DNA of 64,000 bases from an uncultured Alteromonadaceae bacterium (GTDB taxonomy: Bacteria > Pseudomonadota > Gammaproteobacteria > Enterobacterales > Alteromonadaceae). Under the pieces are notes generated by a model. It made no database searches and was not told the origin of the DNA. It saw only the letters and a list, made by a program, of their open reading frames with translations. The stretch covers positions 124,001 through 188,000 of the forward strand of contig CAJXMO010000006.1 of assembly GCA_913056495.1 (NCBI GenBank), given 5' to 3'. Shown piece after piece: positions 43,494 through 52,278 of this stretch (within the stretch, counting starts at the first letter, position 1; every line of letters begins with the position of its first letter). Both the position numbers and the translations under genes were made by a program.

Positions 43494-43710
43494 AACCTCA
43501 GCTGCGCATAAGAACAGTTGAAGTAAAATTAGACTTTAATTTTCTAAATATAACCACAATCTTGTTTTATTATACGTTCCGATGTGGATAGTTTTTCGTC
43601 TATCAAGGCATTTTTGTGTACCTAATAGCGAGCTATTAGTCAGAAAAATAACGCTGAGAGGCGGAAAAATAGACTCGTTGGACAATTTTTATTATGCGCA
43701 GGCTGAGGTT
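43494..43710. mobile_element. MITE-like element with ~28-bp terminal inverted repeats
   Basis: The left end AACCTCAGCTGCGCATAA (43494-43511) and the right end, read on the other strand from 43710 (AACCTCAGCCTGCGCATAAT), are inverted copies, 217 bp apart, with no open frame between. The right terminal 26 bases recur near-identically at 27128-27152. Size, ends and copy elsewhere fit a non-autonomous derivative of a DNA transposon; no target duplication was identified with certainty and no transposase is in the window. It lies just upstream of purT. Confidence 0.75.
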
Positions 43711-43798
43711 ATTTAAAAACCTATGCTGATACTCGGGTTAATTTGCTAGAATGAGCGACAAATTCACTGTGCATAATTTATCGGTTAAGGGCTTAAAA

Positions 43799-44977
43799 AT
43801 GGTGATAGGAACTGCAAATTGCGCCTCAGCAAGTAAAGTAATGATGCTTGGCTGTGGTGAGTTGGGAAAAGAAGTTGTCATCGAACTACAACGTTTAGGG
43901 GTCGAGGTTATTGCCGTAGATCGCTATAACAATGCACCGGCAATGCAGGTTGCGCATAAACATTTTGTAATTAATATGCTGGATGGTGCAGCATTAAGAC
44001 AACTTATCGAACAAGAGAAACCAGATTTAGTGGTTCCGGAAATCGAAGCAATCGCAACACAGACGCTTGCTGAATTAGAGCGGGAAGGATTTAATATTGT
44101 TCCCAGCGCAAAAGCAACGCAACTCACCATGAACCGTGAAGGCATACGTCGTCTGGCAGCAGAAGAACTTGGCGTTAAGACATCCAGTTACCAATTTTCT
44201 GATAACTATAACGATTTTAAAGAATCAGTTCAGCACATAGGCATGCCTTGTGTTGTCAAGCCTATCATGAGTTCGTCTGGCAAAGGCCAGTCAGTCATAA
44301 AATCTGAAGCTGACATTGAATCAGCTTGGCAATATGCTCAGGAGGGCGGTCGTGCTGGCAAAGGACGAGTGATAGTAGAAGGCTTTGTTGATTTTGATTA
44401 TGAAATTACTTTGCTCACGATAAATGCCGTAGACGGTATTCATTTTTGTCAGCCAATCGGCCACAGACAAGAAGACGGAGACTACAGAGAATCATGGCAG
44501 CCTGCAGCTATGAATGACAATGCCTTAAAAAACGCACAGATGATGGCAAAAAAAGTAGTCAAAGCACTCGGTGGAAAAGGATTATTTGGCGTAGAAATGT
44601 TTGTAAAAGGCGATGAAGTAATATTCAGTGAAGTTTCTCCCCGACCCCATGACACAGGTCTGGTGACCTTGATTTCACAGGATTTATCTGAGTTTGCGCT
44701 GCATGCACGTGCTATTTTAGGATTACCGGTCGTTCATATCAGCCAGTTTGGGCCGAGTGCATCAGCCGTTATTCTGCGTGAAGGTGAATCATCAGATATT
44801 CGCTTTGAAGGCGTAAATGATGCTTTGTCTGAATCGCTGACACAAATTCGTCTGTTTGGAAAACCAGAAATCAGTGGCAGACGCCGCCTGGGAGTTGTAT
44901 TAAAACGGGCGGATAATATAAACACAGCCATAGACGGAGCGGTGGCAGCCGCAGCCAAAATAAAAACGCATTTTTAA
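43799..44977 (+). CDS. purT: Formate-dependent phosphoribosylglycinamide formyltransferase
   Basis: 392 residues from ATG 43799, exactly the E. coli PurT length and aligned at its N-terminus (M-V-I-G-T-A-N); an ATG at 43751 would add 16 residues not seen in the family. An ATP-grasp enzyme using formate and ATP to formylate GAR in purine synthesis. Motifs: [80 protein letters not shown] and [21 protein letters not shown] lies before the start. A MITE-like repeat sits ~90 bp upstream and may contribute to its promoter region. Confidence 0.97.
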   Translation: MVIGTANCASASKVMMLGCGELGKEVVIELQRLGVEVIAVDRYNNAPAMQVAHKHFVINMLDGAALRQLIEQEKPDLVVPEIEAIATQTLAELEREGFNIVPSAKATQLTMNREGIRRLAAEELGVKTSSYQFSDNYNDFKESVQHIGMPCVVKPIMSSSGKGQSVIKSEADIESAWQYAQEGGRAGKGRVIVEGFVDFDYEITLLTINAVDGIHFCQPIGHRQEDGDYRESWQPAAMNDNALKNAQMMAKKVVKALGGKGLFGVEMFVKGDEVIFSEVSPRPHDTGLVTLISQDLSEFALHARAILGLPVVHISQFGPSASAVILREGESSDIRFEGVNDALSESLTQIRLFGKPEISGRRRLGVVLKRADNINTAIDGAVAAAAKIKTHF

Positions 44978-45050
44978 AATTTAAACCAAGCCGGAGTGTC
45001 TGTCTCTGTTACAGGGCTCCGGTTATGGTAACAGTCAAATCAGGTTATTT

Positions 45051-45440
45051 ATGCTAAAACTAAACGCCATTCACCATGTTGCTATTATCTGTTCTGATTA
45101 CGAAAAATCAAAAGCTTTTTATACTCAGGTATTAGGGTTACCGATTATTAAAGAAACTTACAGGGCCCACAGAGATTCATATAAACTGGATTTATCTGTC
45201 AATCAACATAGCCAGATAGAACTATTTTCCTTTCCAAACCCACCTGCGCGCCCTTCCCGTCCGGAAGCACAGGGACTCAGACATTTAGCTTTTGAAGTTG
45301 ATAGCGTAGAGCAAAGTAAATCATCACTTGAATCTATGGGTGTGGAAGTTGAAGATATCAGAGTAGATGAATTAACCGGTAAAACTTTTACATTTTTTCA
45401 AGACCCGGATGGTTTACCACTTGAGTTGTATCAAGCATAA
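45051..45440 (+). CDS. gloA2: VOC-family glyoxalase-like protein (YaeR/GloA2 type)
   Basis: 129 residues, matching E. coli YaeR. Motifs IHHVAIICSDYEKSKAFYTQ, FSFPNPPARPSRPEAQGLRH and FFQDPDGLPLELYQ contain the metal-binding His/Glu positions of the vicinal oxygen chelate fold. The P-x-P-S-x-P-E-A-x-G-L-R-H-L motif is specific to this subfamily, which may process methylglyoxal-like or other small adducts; the physiological substrate is not certain. It is separated from purT by 74 bp and could be co-transcribed. Confidence 0.93.
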   Translation: MLKLNAIHHVAIICSDYEKSKAFYTQVLGLPIIKETYRAHRDSYKLDLSVNQHSQIELFSFPNPPARPSRPEAQGLRHLAFEVDSVEQSKSSLESMGVEVEDIRVDELTGKTFTFFQDPDGLPLELYQA

Positions 45441-45923
45441 CTCAATCAAGAAAATGAACAAGCTTATCAACGCCTGTCAAATGGTAAGCTAAGGGTAAAC
45501 ATAAAGTCGCTGTTATTGCTCTTTGCTGTCGTTTACAAGATGACACACATACCAGCACTATCTGGTAGCAATAGAGTCTAATTTGAGTTCGCCCTGCTGA
45601 TTAAATTCTGCCGACCCCAACTTGTACCTGAAAGCTAATAGGCACGTCCATATGAATAGCTTTATTTCGAGTTTAACCCGTTTTTAAAGTACAGATTTTT
45701 TGATAGTAAATCGCTCGATGAAGATTCATTCGCCCCCAGAGATTTTGATGGCAATAAAGCCATAGCCTGAAGGCCCGCTACTATTTTGCAAGAAACGAGT
45801 CTAAAATAACGGCTAACCAACATCTCTGTTTAACTGCAGCAGCAAAGATATTAAAGTTATACTATAACATTACACGAATTGTTATGTTATAATATTTCAT
45901 AAACCCCAAGTATTATAGTAATT
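45441..45923. other. 483-bp intergenic region before the siderophore-type receptor
   Basis: No gene supported. The 3' part holds the inverted repeat TATAACAT (45863-45870) / ATGTTATA (45884-45891) with a 13-bp spacer, overlapping promoter-like TATAAT at 45888. It could be a binding site for an iron- or ligand-responsive regulator of the receptor gene, but it does not match a Fur box closely. Confidence 0.5.
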
Positions 45924-48008
45924 ATGAATATAAAATTAACATTGTCCCGCTTTTGTTTTAGTATAACCGCACTTTCTACACAAACTTTCGCAGAACCATC
46001 CATTGAGCATATTAAAGTGGTGCACAAGCAAGCTTATCGGGGTGATATTCCGGTTAAAGACTTACCTCAAGCCATCTCCACCTTTGACAAAAGTTTATTA
46101 TCTGACTTGGGTATTACAGAATTTCAGGATGCACTTGATTTTTCAGCAAGCATAGCCCGCACCAATAACAGTGGAGCACTTTGGGACAGTTTTGCGATTC
46201 GGGGATTTGCCGGTAATGAAAACATGCCTTCTGGCTATCTAATTAATGGTTTTAGCGGTGGCCGAGGGTTTAGCGGCCCCAGAGATACATCAAACGTCGA
46301 ATTTATAGAGGTATTAAAAGGACCAGGATCAGCATTATATGGCCGTTCAGAACCCGGTGGCACAATTAATATCGTAACCAAAAAACCTCAATTTTATGCT
46401 CAAGGTGAAATGAACCTGGAGATCGCGAGTTTTGATTATAAAAGACTCTCGGCTGACTATACCAATGCCATAACAGACAAGTTGGCATTCAGAATAAACG
46501 GTGCATGGCAGGATGCTGACAGTTACCGGGATGAAGTAACAATCGAAAAAAATGTGCTGACGCCTTCACTCTATTATCAAATTGATAGTCATTCCAGCCT
46601 GACCTATGAGTTTGAATACGTCGATTTAGCTCAGCTGTTTGATCGCGGTATTGTGGTATTAGATCATAATATGAATACCTTGCAACATGATGCCTACCTT
46701 GGAAACCCGGCAGATAAACCGACTCATATTAGAGCGCTCGGCCATCAATTTACTTATACCAAAGCATTCAATCAAGACTGGTCGTTAATCGCTGGACTCA
46801 ATTACAGAAATTCGAAAGTTAATGGTTTTTCATCCGATGCAGAACTATCGCCAAGCCGGCAATCGCTATTTGATGATGGCCAGACTTTAACGCGTCAACG
46901 TAGATACAGAGACTATGATGCGGAAGATCTTTCAGCCCGATTTGAACTCAGCGGTCATAAAACCTTTCATGGACTCACTCATCACCTGATGTTCGGACTC
47001 GACATTTATGAATATGATTTAAGCACAGCACTTTATCGCTTCAGAGGGCAAAAAGCGGCTTATAGTATAGATATTTTCAATCCTGGTATTCAGCCTGAAC
47101 CACCCGAAGTATCGCTTTTATATCACAATCTTGAAAATCAGATAGCCTATGGCGTCTACGCTCAGGATCAAATTGATATCAATGAACAATTTAAAATTCT
47201 ACTAGGTTTGCGTTTTGATCAAATCGAGCAAAAAATCGATGAAATAAAAAGCCAGGTAAATACGAATAATACAGAACAACAAACCAGTCCTAGAGTCGGT
47301 TTGGTTTATAAACTGGATGAGGATTATACCTTTTATGCAAGTTATTCCGAAGGCTTTGTACCGCTATCAGGAACAGATTATCAAGGACAGGCTTTTGGGT
47401 TTGAGTATAGTGATTCAACTGAGCTGGGCGCCAAAATTAATCTGGGTTTAATCCGGATTAACATAGCGGTATTTGATGCGAATAAAGATAATATTCTGGT
47501 CGCAGATCCGGTTAATGTTGGTTTTTCTGCGGCATTAGGTCAGGCAAACAGTCAGGGCCTTGAAATTGAATTAGACACTTACCTGACGGATTCAACTCAA
47601 CTCAAACTTTCGTATGCCTATACAGATGCAAAAACCAGCAAGGATACAAATAACGCAGACTGGAATACGCCTATCCCTAAAGGCAGTCCTTTAGTTAATG
47701 TGCCAGATAATAAACTAAGTTTAATACTGAATCACAATACGCGTTTATTTGACAAATCCTTTAATATTGGAGGCAGATTCGAATATATCAGCGAACGATT
47801 AGGTGATGCAGCCGATCTCCGTTTTATTTTACCTGACTACCAATTATTTAACTTATATACAAACTATCAGCTCAATGACCAATTCAACATTGCATTTAAC
47901 TTAAACAATATATTGGATGAAGATTATATTGAAAGCAGTTATAACGCGCTTTGGGCATACCCAGGTGCCCCCCGAAATTTTAAAGTGAGCTTAAAATATG
48001 AGTTCTAA
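45924..48008 (+). CDS. TonB-dependent siderophore-type receptor
   Basis: 694 residues with a signal peptide (ITALSTQTFA-EP). The plug domain shows DLPQAISTFDKSLLSDLG, SFAIRGFAGNENMPSGYLIN, VEFIEVLKGPGSALYGRSEP and GGTINIVTKKP, characteristic of ferrichrome/catecholate-type siderophore receptors; the barrel ends with the terminal aromatic SLKYEF. No siderophore biosynthesis genes are nearby, so it probably takes up xenosiderophores. The last codons overlap the following DUF1624 gene by 11 bp, implying translational coupling. Confidence 0.93.
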   Translation: MNIKLTLSRFCFSITALSTQTFAEPSIEHIKVVHKQAYRGDIPVKDLPQAISTFDKSLLSDLGITEFQDALDFSASIARTNNSGALWDSFAIRGFAGNENMPSGYLINGFSGGRGFSGPRDTSNVEFIEVLKGPGSALYGRSEPGGTINIVTKKPQFYAQGEMNLEIASFDYKRLSADYTNAITDKLAFRINGAWQDADSYRDEVTIEKNVLTPSLYYQIDSHSSLTYEFEYVDLAQLFDRGIVVLDHNMNTLQHDAYLGNPADKPTHIRALGHQFTYTKAFNQDWSLIAGLNYRNSKVNGFSSDAELSPSRQSLFDDGQTLTRQRRYRDYDAEDLSARFELSGHKTFHGLTHHLMFGLDIYEYDLSTALYRFRGQKAAYSIDIFNPGIQPEPPEVSLLYHNLENQIAYGVYAQDQIDINEQFKILLGLRFDQIEQKIDEIKSQVNTNNTEQQTSPRVGLVYKLDEDYTFYASYSEGFVPLSGTDYQGQAFGFEYSDSTELGAKINLGLIRINIAVFDANKDNILVADPVNVGFSAALGQANSQGLEIELDTYLTDSTQLKLSYAYTDAKTSKDTNNADWNTPIPKGSPLVNVPDNKLSLILNHNTRLFDKSFNIGGRFEYISERLGDAADLRFILPDYQLFNLYTNYQLNDQFNIAFNLNNILDEDYIESSYNALWAYPGAPRNFKVSLKYEF

Positions 48009-49140
48009 TTTCGGCCAACGAATTAACAGCATTGATGTGATGCGCGGTCTTGTCATCCTGATTATGCTATTGGATCATGTCAGAGAACGCTTTTATTTGC
48101 ATATGCAAGTGAGCGACCCTATGAATATTGACACAACTGAGTCTTTACTATTCTGGAGTCGATTCTTAGCTCATTTTTGTGCACCTATCTTTGTCTTTTT
48201 AACCGGCCTATCTGCCTATTTATATAGCCAGGCCAAAACCGCACAACCAAGAAACGTCTCAGCATTTTTAATTAAACGTGGTTTATTTTTAGTTGCGCTT
48301 GAAGTAACCGTCATCTGTTTTTCCTGGTTAGGTAGTTGGCAAACCATCTACCTTCAAGTGATTTGGGCTATCGGACTCAGTATGCTGTCGCTGGCTTTAT
48401 TCATTAAATTACCTAAAACCGTGTTAGCTATTTTAGGTTTGAGTATAGTATTTGGTCATAATATGCTAACCCCCATCACCTTTGCACCGGATGAATGGGG
48501 CTATGGTTTATGGACAATTTTACATGACCGTGGCTATCTAGTATCAAATGCGGCTATCAAGATTAAAGTGAGTTACCCGGTACTACCTTGGATTGGCGTC
48601 ATTATTCTGGGCTATCTGGCAGGCCCTTTATATCGAAAGGCCCTATCCGTTACTGAACGCCACAACAAACTATTATTACTTGGCCTGGCTAGCCTGAGCA
48701 CATTTATTCTGTTAAGAGGGTTTAATCTGTATGGAGAAACAATAGACTGGCAGACGCAGCCAAGTCTGAATAAAACTCTGATGGATATTTTTAACCTGAC
48801 TAAATACCCGCCTTCGCTTAATTTTTTATTAATTACACTGGCCGCTATGTTTTTTGCGCTCTGGTTATTCGAAAAGTATCCGTTAAAAATTTACCGATAC
48901 TTATCAACCTTTGGCTCAGTCCCTATGTTTTTTTATATAGTACATTTGTATGGTTTACTGGCGTTATATACTTTGGCAGAAACCCTTTTCGGCAAAACTA
49001 AAGGCAGTTATTTTGGCGTGGATAATATGCTCTGGATATGGCTAATTACGGCATTACTTTCCATTGCTTTATATTTTCCGACCGCAATGTTCAGCCGATA
49101 TAAAAAAGCACATAACAAAGCTTGGTTAAAGTACCTTTAA
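47998..49140 (+). CDS. DUF1624/YeiB-like multi-pass membrane protein
   Basis: 380 residues with ~10 hydrophobic segments. The start SIDVMRGLVILIMLLDHVRE is the signature of DUF1624 / heparan-alpha-glucosaminide-acetyltransferase-like membrane acyltransferases (R-G-x-x-x-x-x-M-x-x-D-H), and HFCAPIFVFLTGLSAYLY is the second conserved segment. It overlaps the siderophore receptor gene by 11 bp. A role in modifying or releasing the imported ligand is possible, but no activity can be deduced from the sequence. Confidence 0.88.
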   Translation: MSSNFGQRINSIDVMRGLVILIMLLDHVRERFYLHMQVSDPMNIDTTESLLFWSRFLAHFCAPIFVFLTGLSAYLYSQAKTAQPRNVSAFLIKRGLFLVALEVTVICFSWLGSWQTIYLQVIWAIGLSMLSLALFIKLPKTVLAILGLSIVFGHNMLTPITFAPDEWGYGLWTILHDRGYLVSNAAIKIKVSYPVLPWIGVIILGYLAGPLYRKALSVTERHNKLLLLGLASLSTFILLRGFNLYGETIDWQTQPSLNKTLMDIFNLTKYPPSLNFLLITLAAMFFALWLFEKYPLKIYRYLSTFGSVPMFFYIVHLYGLLALYTLAETLFGKTKGSYFGVDNMLWIWLITALLSIALYFPTAMFSRYKKAHNKAWLKYL

Positions 49141-49164
49141 ATCTATTCTGTTAACTGAACAATA

Positions 49165-49201
49165 AAAAGCCGCAAAATACAGGTTAGTTTTTGCGGCTTT
49201 T
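49165..49201. terminator. Intrinsic terminator between the DUF1624 gene and GH3
   Basis: AAAAGCCGCAAAA (49165-49177) and TTTTTGCGGCTTTT (49188-49201) form a 13-bp stem. A/T runs on both sides make it bidirectional for the two convergent genes. Confidence 0.88.
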
Positions 49202-49222
49202 GATAAATAAACGGGTTTCAAA

Positions 49223-51796
49223 TTACAGGCAAATAGTTACATCCGCTTTTGTATTCTCACCTTGTTTAATGGTTAAGTTAGACACGGCCAAACCTAACTG
49301 CCCCTTGGTACTGATTTGCCAGGGTGATGTTATATTTTTTAGTGAATCATTTTCAGCCAAGCACCCCATTTCAACCGAAACATGAATCCATTTGCCTGGG
49401 GTTTGTTCATTTAACAGATCCGTGATGTCTGCTGAATAATGGCATTCCGAGCCACACATTAAACTCAATCTAACCTTGTCAGTGGGCTTAGAATCTAATC
49501 TTAAATCAAATTTAAACTGACTGTCTGGCTCTACTGCTTCGGTTAAATCTTTAGCAGTCTGGTAACTGAGTTTAGCAACCGCTTCAGATACACCAGACCA
49601 AACAAAACGCCGGGCATCTTCCTGATAAGCCAGGTTAATTGCCTGTATCGTCAAGTTTTCGCTGCCGTCCGTTGTACCGGAAGGTCCTTCAATAATTTGA
49701 TTCCAGTTATTCTTGTCACCTAAAGTCCAGTTTAAACCAGATGCCAGTTGACGGTAAAATAACGGATAGCCCATGTCAGTTGCTTTTTGTGTTTTAACAT
49801 AAGAAGTTTCATCCAATTGAGGTAAATCAGACGGCGTTTGATAATCTAAACCGAATCCATAGGCAAACAAGGGATCGTAATTTTCATCGCCTGAATTCAA
49901 CACGACCTGAGTATCTTTTTTCGGCCATGAAAAAGATAATCTGCCTTTAAAATCGTAATTAATTTCTCCATTTGCATCTCTGAGTATTACATCTGCCACA
50001 CCCTGTCCTTCCGAACCCGGAAGCCATGCCGCAACAAATGCATCTGATGCGTTAATTTCTTTGTTCATCCACAAAGGCCGACCACTGACAAACACAGTCA
50101 CAACAGGGATCCCCTGAGACTTAAGTTTGTTTAATAACGCCAAATCCTTTTTTTCACCTTTTTGATATTCAATATATTGAATATCGCCAAACCACTCCGC
50201 ATAAGGCGCTTCGCCAATCACCACAATCGCCACATCAGGTTTGGTTGAATAATCAGCAGTTTCATTTAACTCAATTTGACCACCTGCTGCATCAACAGCG
50301 TCTTTTAACCCTTGATAAATACTGGTCGCACCGGGAAAATCTGAGTTAGTATTATCCGTACCCTGCCAGGAAACACTCCAGCCACCTGCTTGTTTTGCAA
50401 TATTGTCGGCTGCATCTCCGGCTACCAGAATATTTAATTTAGGGTCCAGCGGTAAAATACTCTGATTATTTTTTAATAAAACCAAAGATTCACGAACCGC
50501 CTGGCGAGCTAAATCACGATGTGCTTTCGCCCCAAACTGAGATAAATCATTAGCCATAAATCGTTCTGATGGTTTGCTTTTTTCAAATAGTCCCCAGCGC
50601 ACTTTAGCTCTTAAAAAGCGGGTTACTGCATCATCAATTCGGGACATAGGGATTTCGCCACTTTTAACCTGATCGACCGTATTGTGGTAAAAAGCTTCAT
50701 AATGCTCAGGCACCATAATGACATCTATCCCGGCATTAATAGCATTGGCACACTGCTCTAAATCACAGCCATCAACAAATTTATGACCATTCCAATCAGA
50801 GACAACAAATCCATCAAATCCCATCTGACCTTTAAGTACATCCGTTAACAGATATTTATGACCATGCAATCGCTCTCCTTTCCACGAATTAAATGAGGCC
50901 ATAACAGACTGAACACCGGCTTCTATCGCGGTAAAATAACCAGCAGCATGAATGTCTCTGAGTTCTTCTTCAGATGCCAGTGTATCTCCTCTGTCTATAC
51001 CATTTAACGTACCGCCATCCCCTACAAAGTGCTTAGCGGTTGCTATTCGGTGATGATCTTGCAAATAATTTTCACCAATTTCGCCCTGTAACCCGCTGAC
51101 CATTTCTTTGGCATAAGCGGCCACAATTTCCGGTTTTTCAGAATAGCTTTCATAGGTTCTACCCCATCTGTCATCCCGGACAACCGCAACCGTTGGGGCA
51201 AAGCTCCATTCAATCCCAGTTACAGCCACCTCTTTAGCGGTCGCTTCGCCAATTTTGCGAATCAAGGCTGGATTATTCATTGCACCTAAGCCGATATTAT
51301 GCGGAAATAAAGTCGTACCTGAAACATTGCTATGCCCGTGCATCGCATCTGTGCCCCAGATCGTGGGAATAGAAGAACCGTCTTGTGAGTCGTCTATTGA
51401 CGCCAGATACATTTCATCTGCAAATTTTAACCAAGCTTCAGGCTTAGCTGTTTTATTGCCGTAAGGTGCTGTATTCCCGCCATTTAAATATGAGCCAAAT
51501 CCATATTTTCGCATTTGTTCAACCGTCAGATAGCCAATTTCAGGTTGCACCATCTGCGCGACTTTTTGCTCTACAGTCATCTTAGCTAATAGCTCAGCCA
51601 CTTGTTTTTCGACCTGGGGGTCTCGTTTTAAACGTGTGTTGGCATTTGCCCAGAGTACCTTTTTTTCTGTCTGTTTAACCATAACGGAGGATGCTTCTGA
51701 ATTAACCTGTTTTTCAGTAGTTGCCTGCTCTGCACAGGCAACTAATAAACCGGACAGCGATAATGCTGACAATAAAAAGTGCTTTTTTAACATCAA
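49223..51796 (-). CDS. GH3 beta-glucosidase (ExoP-like)
   Basis: 857 residues. Lipoprotein-type N-terminus (LSLSGLLVACAEQ, lipobox V-A-C) suggests anchoring in the outer or inner membrane. GH3 N-domain motifs KMTVEQKVAQMVQPEIGYLT, PTIWGTDAMHGHSN, HRIATAKHFVGDGGT and GFDGFVVSDWNGH; the Asp in VSDWNG is the catalytic nucleophile. The C-domain follows (RQAVRESLVLLKNNQSILPL, WLPGSEGQGVADVI), then a ~200-residue C-terminal galactose-binding-like module as in the marine exo-beta-glucosidase ExoP. It is divergent from the large TonB receptor, with LacI-type operators between them, so the two likely share sugar control. Confidence 0.94.
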   Translation of the reverse strand: MMLKKHFLLSALSLSGLLVACAEQATTEKQVNSEASSVMVKQTEKKVLWANANTRLKRDPQVEKQVAELLAKMTVEQKVAQMVQPEIGYLTVEQMRKYGFGSYLNGGNTAPYGNKTAKPEAWLKFADEMYLASIDDSQDGSSIPTIWGTDAMHGHSNVSGTTLFPHNIGLGAMNNPALIRKIGEATAKEVAVTGIEWSFAPTVAVVRDDRWGRTYESYSEKPEIVAAYAKEMVSGLQGEIGENYLQDHHRIATAKHFVGDGGTLNGIDRGDTLASEEELRDIHAAGYFTAIEAGVQSVMASFNSWKGERLHGHKYLLTDVLKGQMGFDGFVVSDWNGHKFVDGCDLEQCANAINAGIDVIMVPEHYEAFYHNTVDQVKSGEIPMSRIDDAVTRFLRAKVRWGLFEKSKPSERFMANDLSQFGAKAHRDLARQAVRESLVLLKNNQSILPLDPKLNILVAGDAADNIAKQAGGWSVSWQGTDNTNSDFPGATSIYQGLKDAVDAAGGQIELNETADYSTKPDVAIVVIGEAPYAEWFGDIQYIEYQKGEKKDLALLNKLKSQGIPVVTVFVSGRPLWMNKEINASDAFVAAWLPGSEGQGVADVILRDANGEINYDFKGRLSFSWPKKDTQVVLNSGDENYDPLFAYGFGLDYQTPSDLPQLDETSYVKTQKATDMGYPLFYRQLASGLNWTLGDKNNWNQIIEGPSGTTDGSENLTIQAINLAYQEDARRFVWSGVSEAVAKLSYQTAKDLTEAVEPDSQFKFDLRLDSKPTDKVRLSLMCGSECHYSADITDLLNEQTPGKWIHVSVEMGCLAENDSLKNITSPWQISTKGQLGLAVSNLTIKQGENTKADVTICL

Positions 51797-51860
51797 TACA
51801 AACCCTAACGAGCAGTTCTATTCAAATTTTGCATTATAAAATACACGTTTTCCTTAATTA

Positions 51861-51872
51861 GTAAACGTTTTC
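51861..51872. promoter_or_regulatory. Candidate LacI-family operator before GH3
   Basis: GTAAACGTTTTC contains the perfect AAACGTTT core (51863-51870), 65 bp upstream of the GH3 start codon on the minus strand. A second CGTTTTCC-like half site lies at about 51846. Confidence 0.55.
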
Positions 51873-52133
51873 TTTTTAAACTTAACCTAAAAACCCCAAG
51901 TCTCAACTAAAAGCCGATAATTTTTCAAAAATTTGCAGAATAAACCTTATTTTTTCTAATAATTCAGAAAAAATTCAACTTTAAAATCTGTAGTTAAAAC
52001 TAAAGGGTGAAAAATAAATACATATATTTCATAAAGATAAATAATATTTTAATGTTAATTTTAGAACCTAACTTACAAATAGAATATTTTTTGAACATTT
52101 TTGTTTCATATTTGTAAATTTTAGTTTATATTT

Positions 52134-52147
52134 GAAATCGTTTACAT
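52134..52147. promoter_or_regulatory. Candidate LacI-family operator before the large TonB receptor
   Basis: GAAATCGTTTACAT reads ATGTAAACGATTTC on the other strand, one mismatch from the AAACGTTT core and matching the TGTAAACG half of the site at 939. It is 132 bp upstream of the receptor ATG. The rest of 51797-52278 is very AT-rich with no gene. Confidence 0.5.
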
Positions 52148-52278
52148 GTTTGAACTACAAATGGTAGATAAAAACAGGCATGTAATTTATTTTACCTAAA
52201 AAACTTATGGTCCATTTAACATTATCATGGGTGTAAGTTTAATATTAAATAATAATAGGACTAACACAGAGGCATAAA

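Noticed and set aside
43799..44977. ATP-grasp protein as the missing GAK-system partner of the CofD-like gene
   Set aside because: Its length and all motifs match genuine PurT of purine synthesis, and it is 20 kb away.
45863..45891. Fur box for the siderophore receptor
   Set aside because: The inverted repeat does not resemble the GATAATGATAATCATTATC pattern; kept only as an unassigned repeat.
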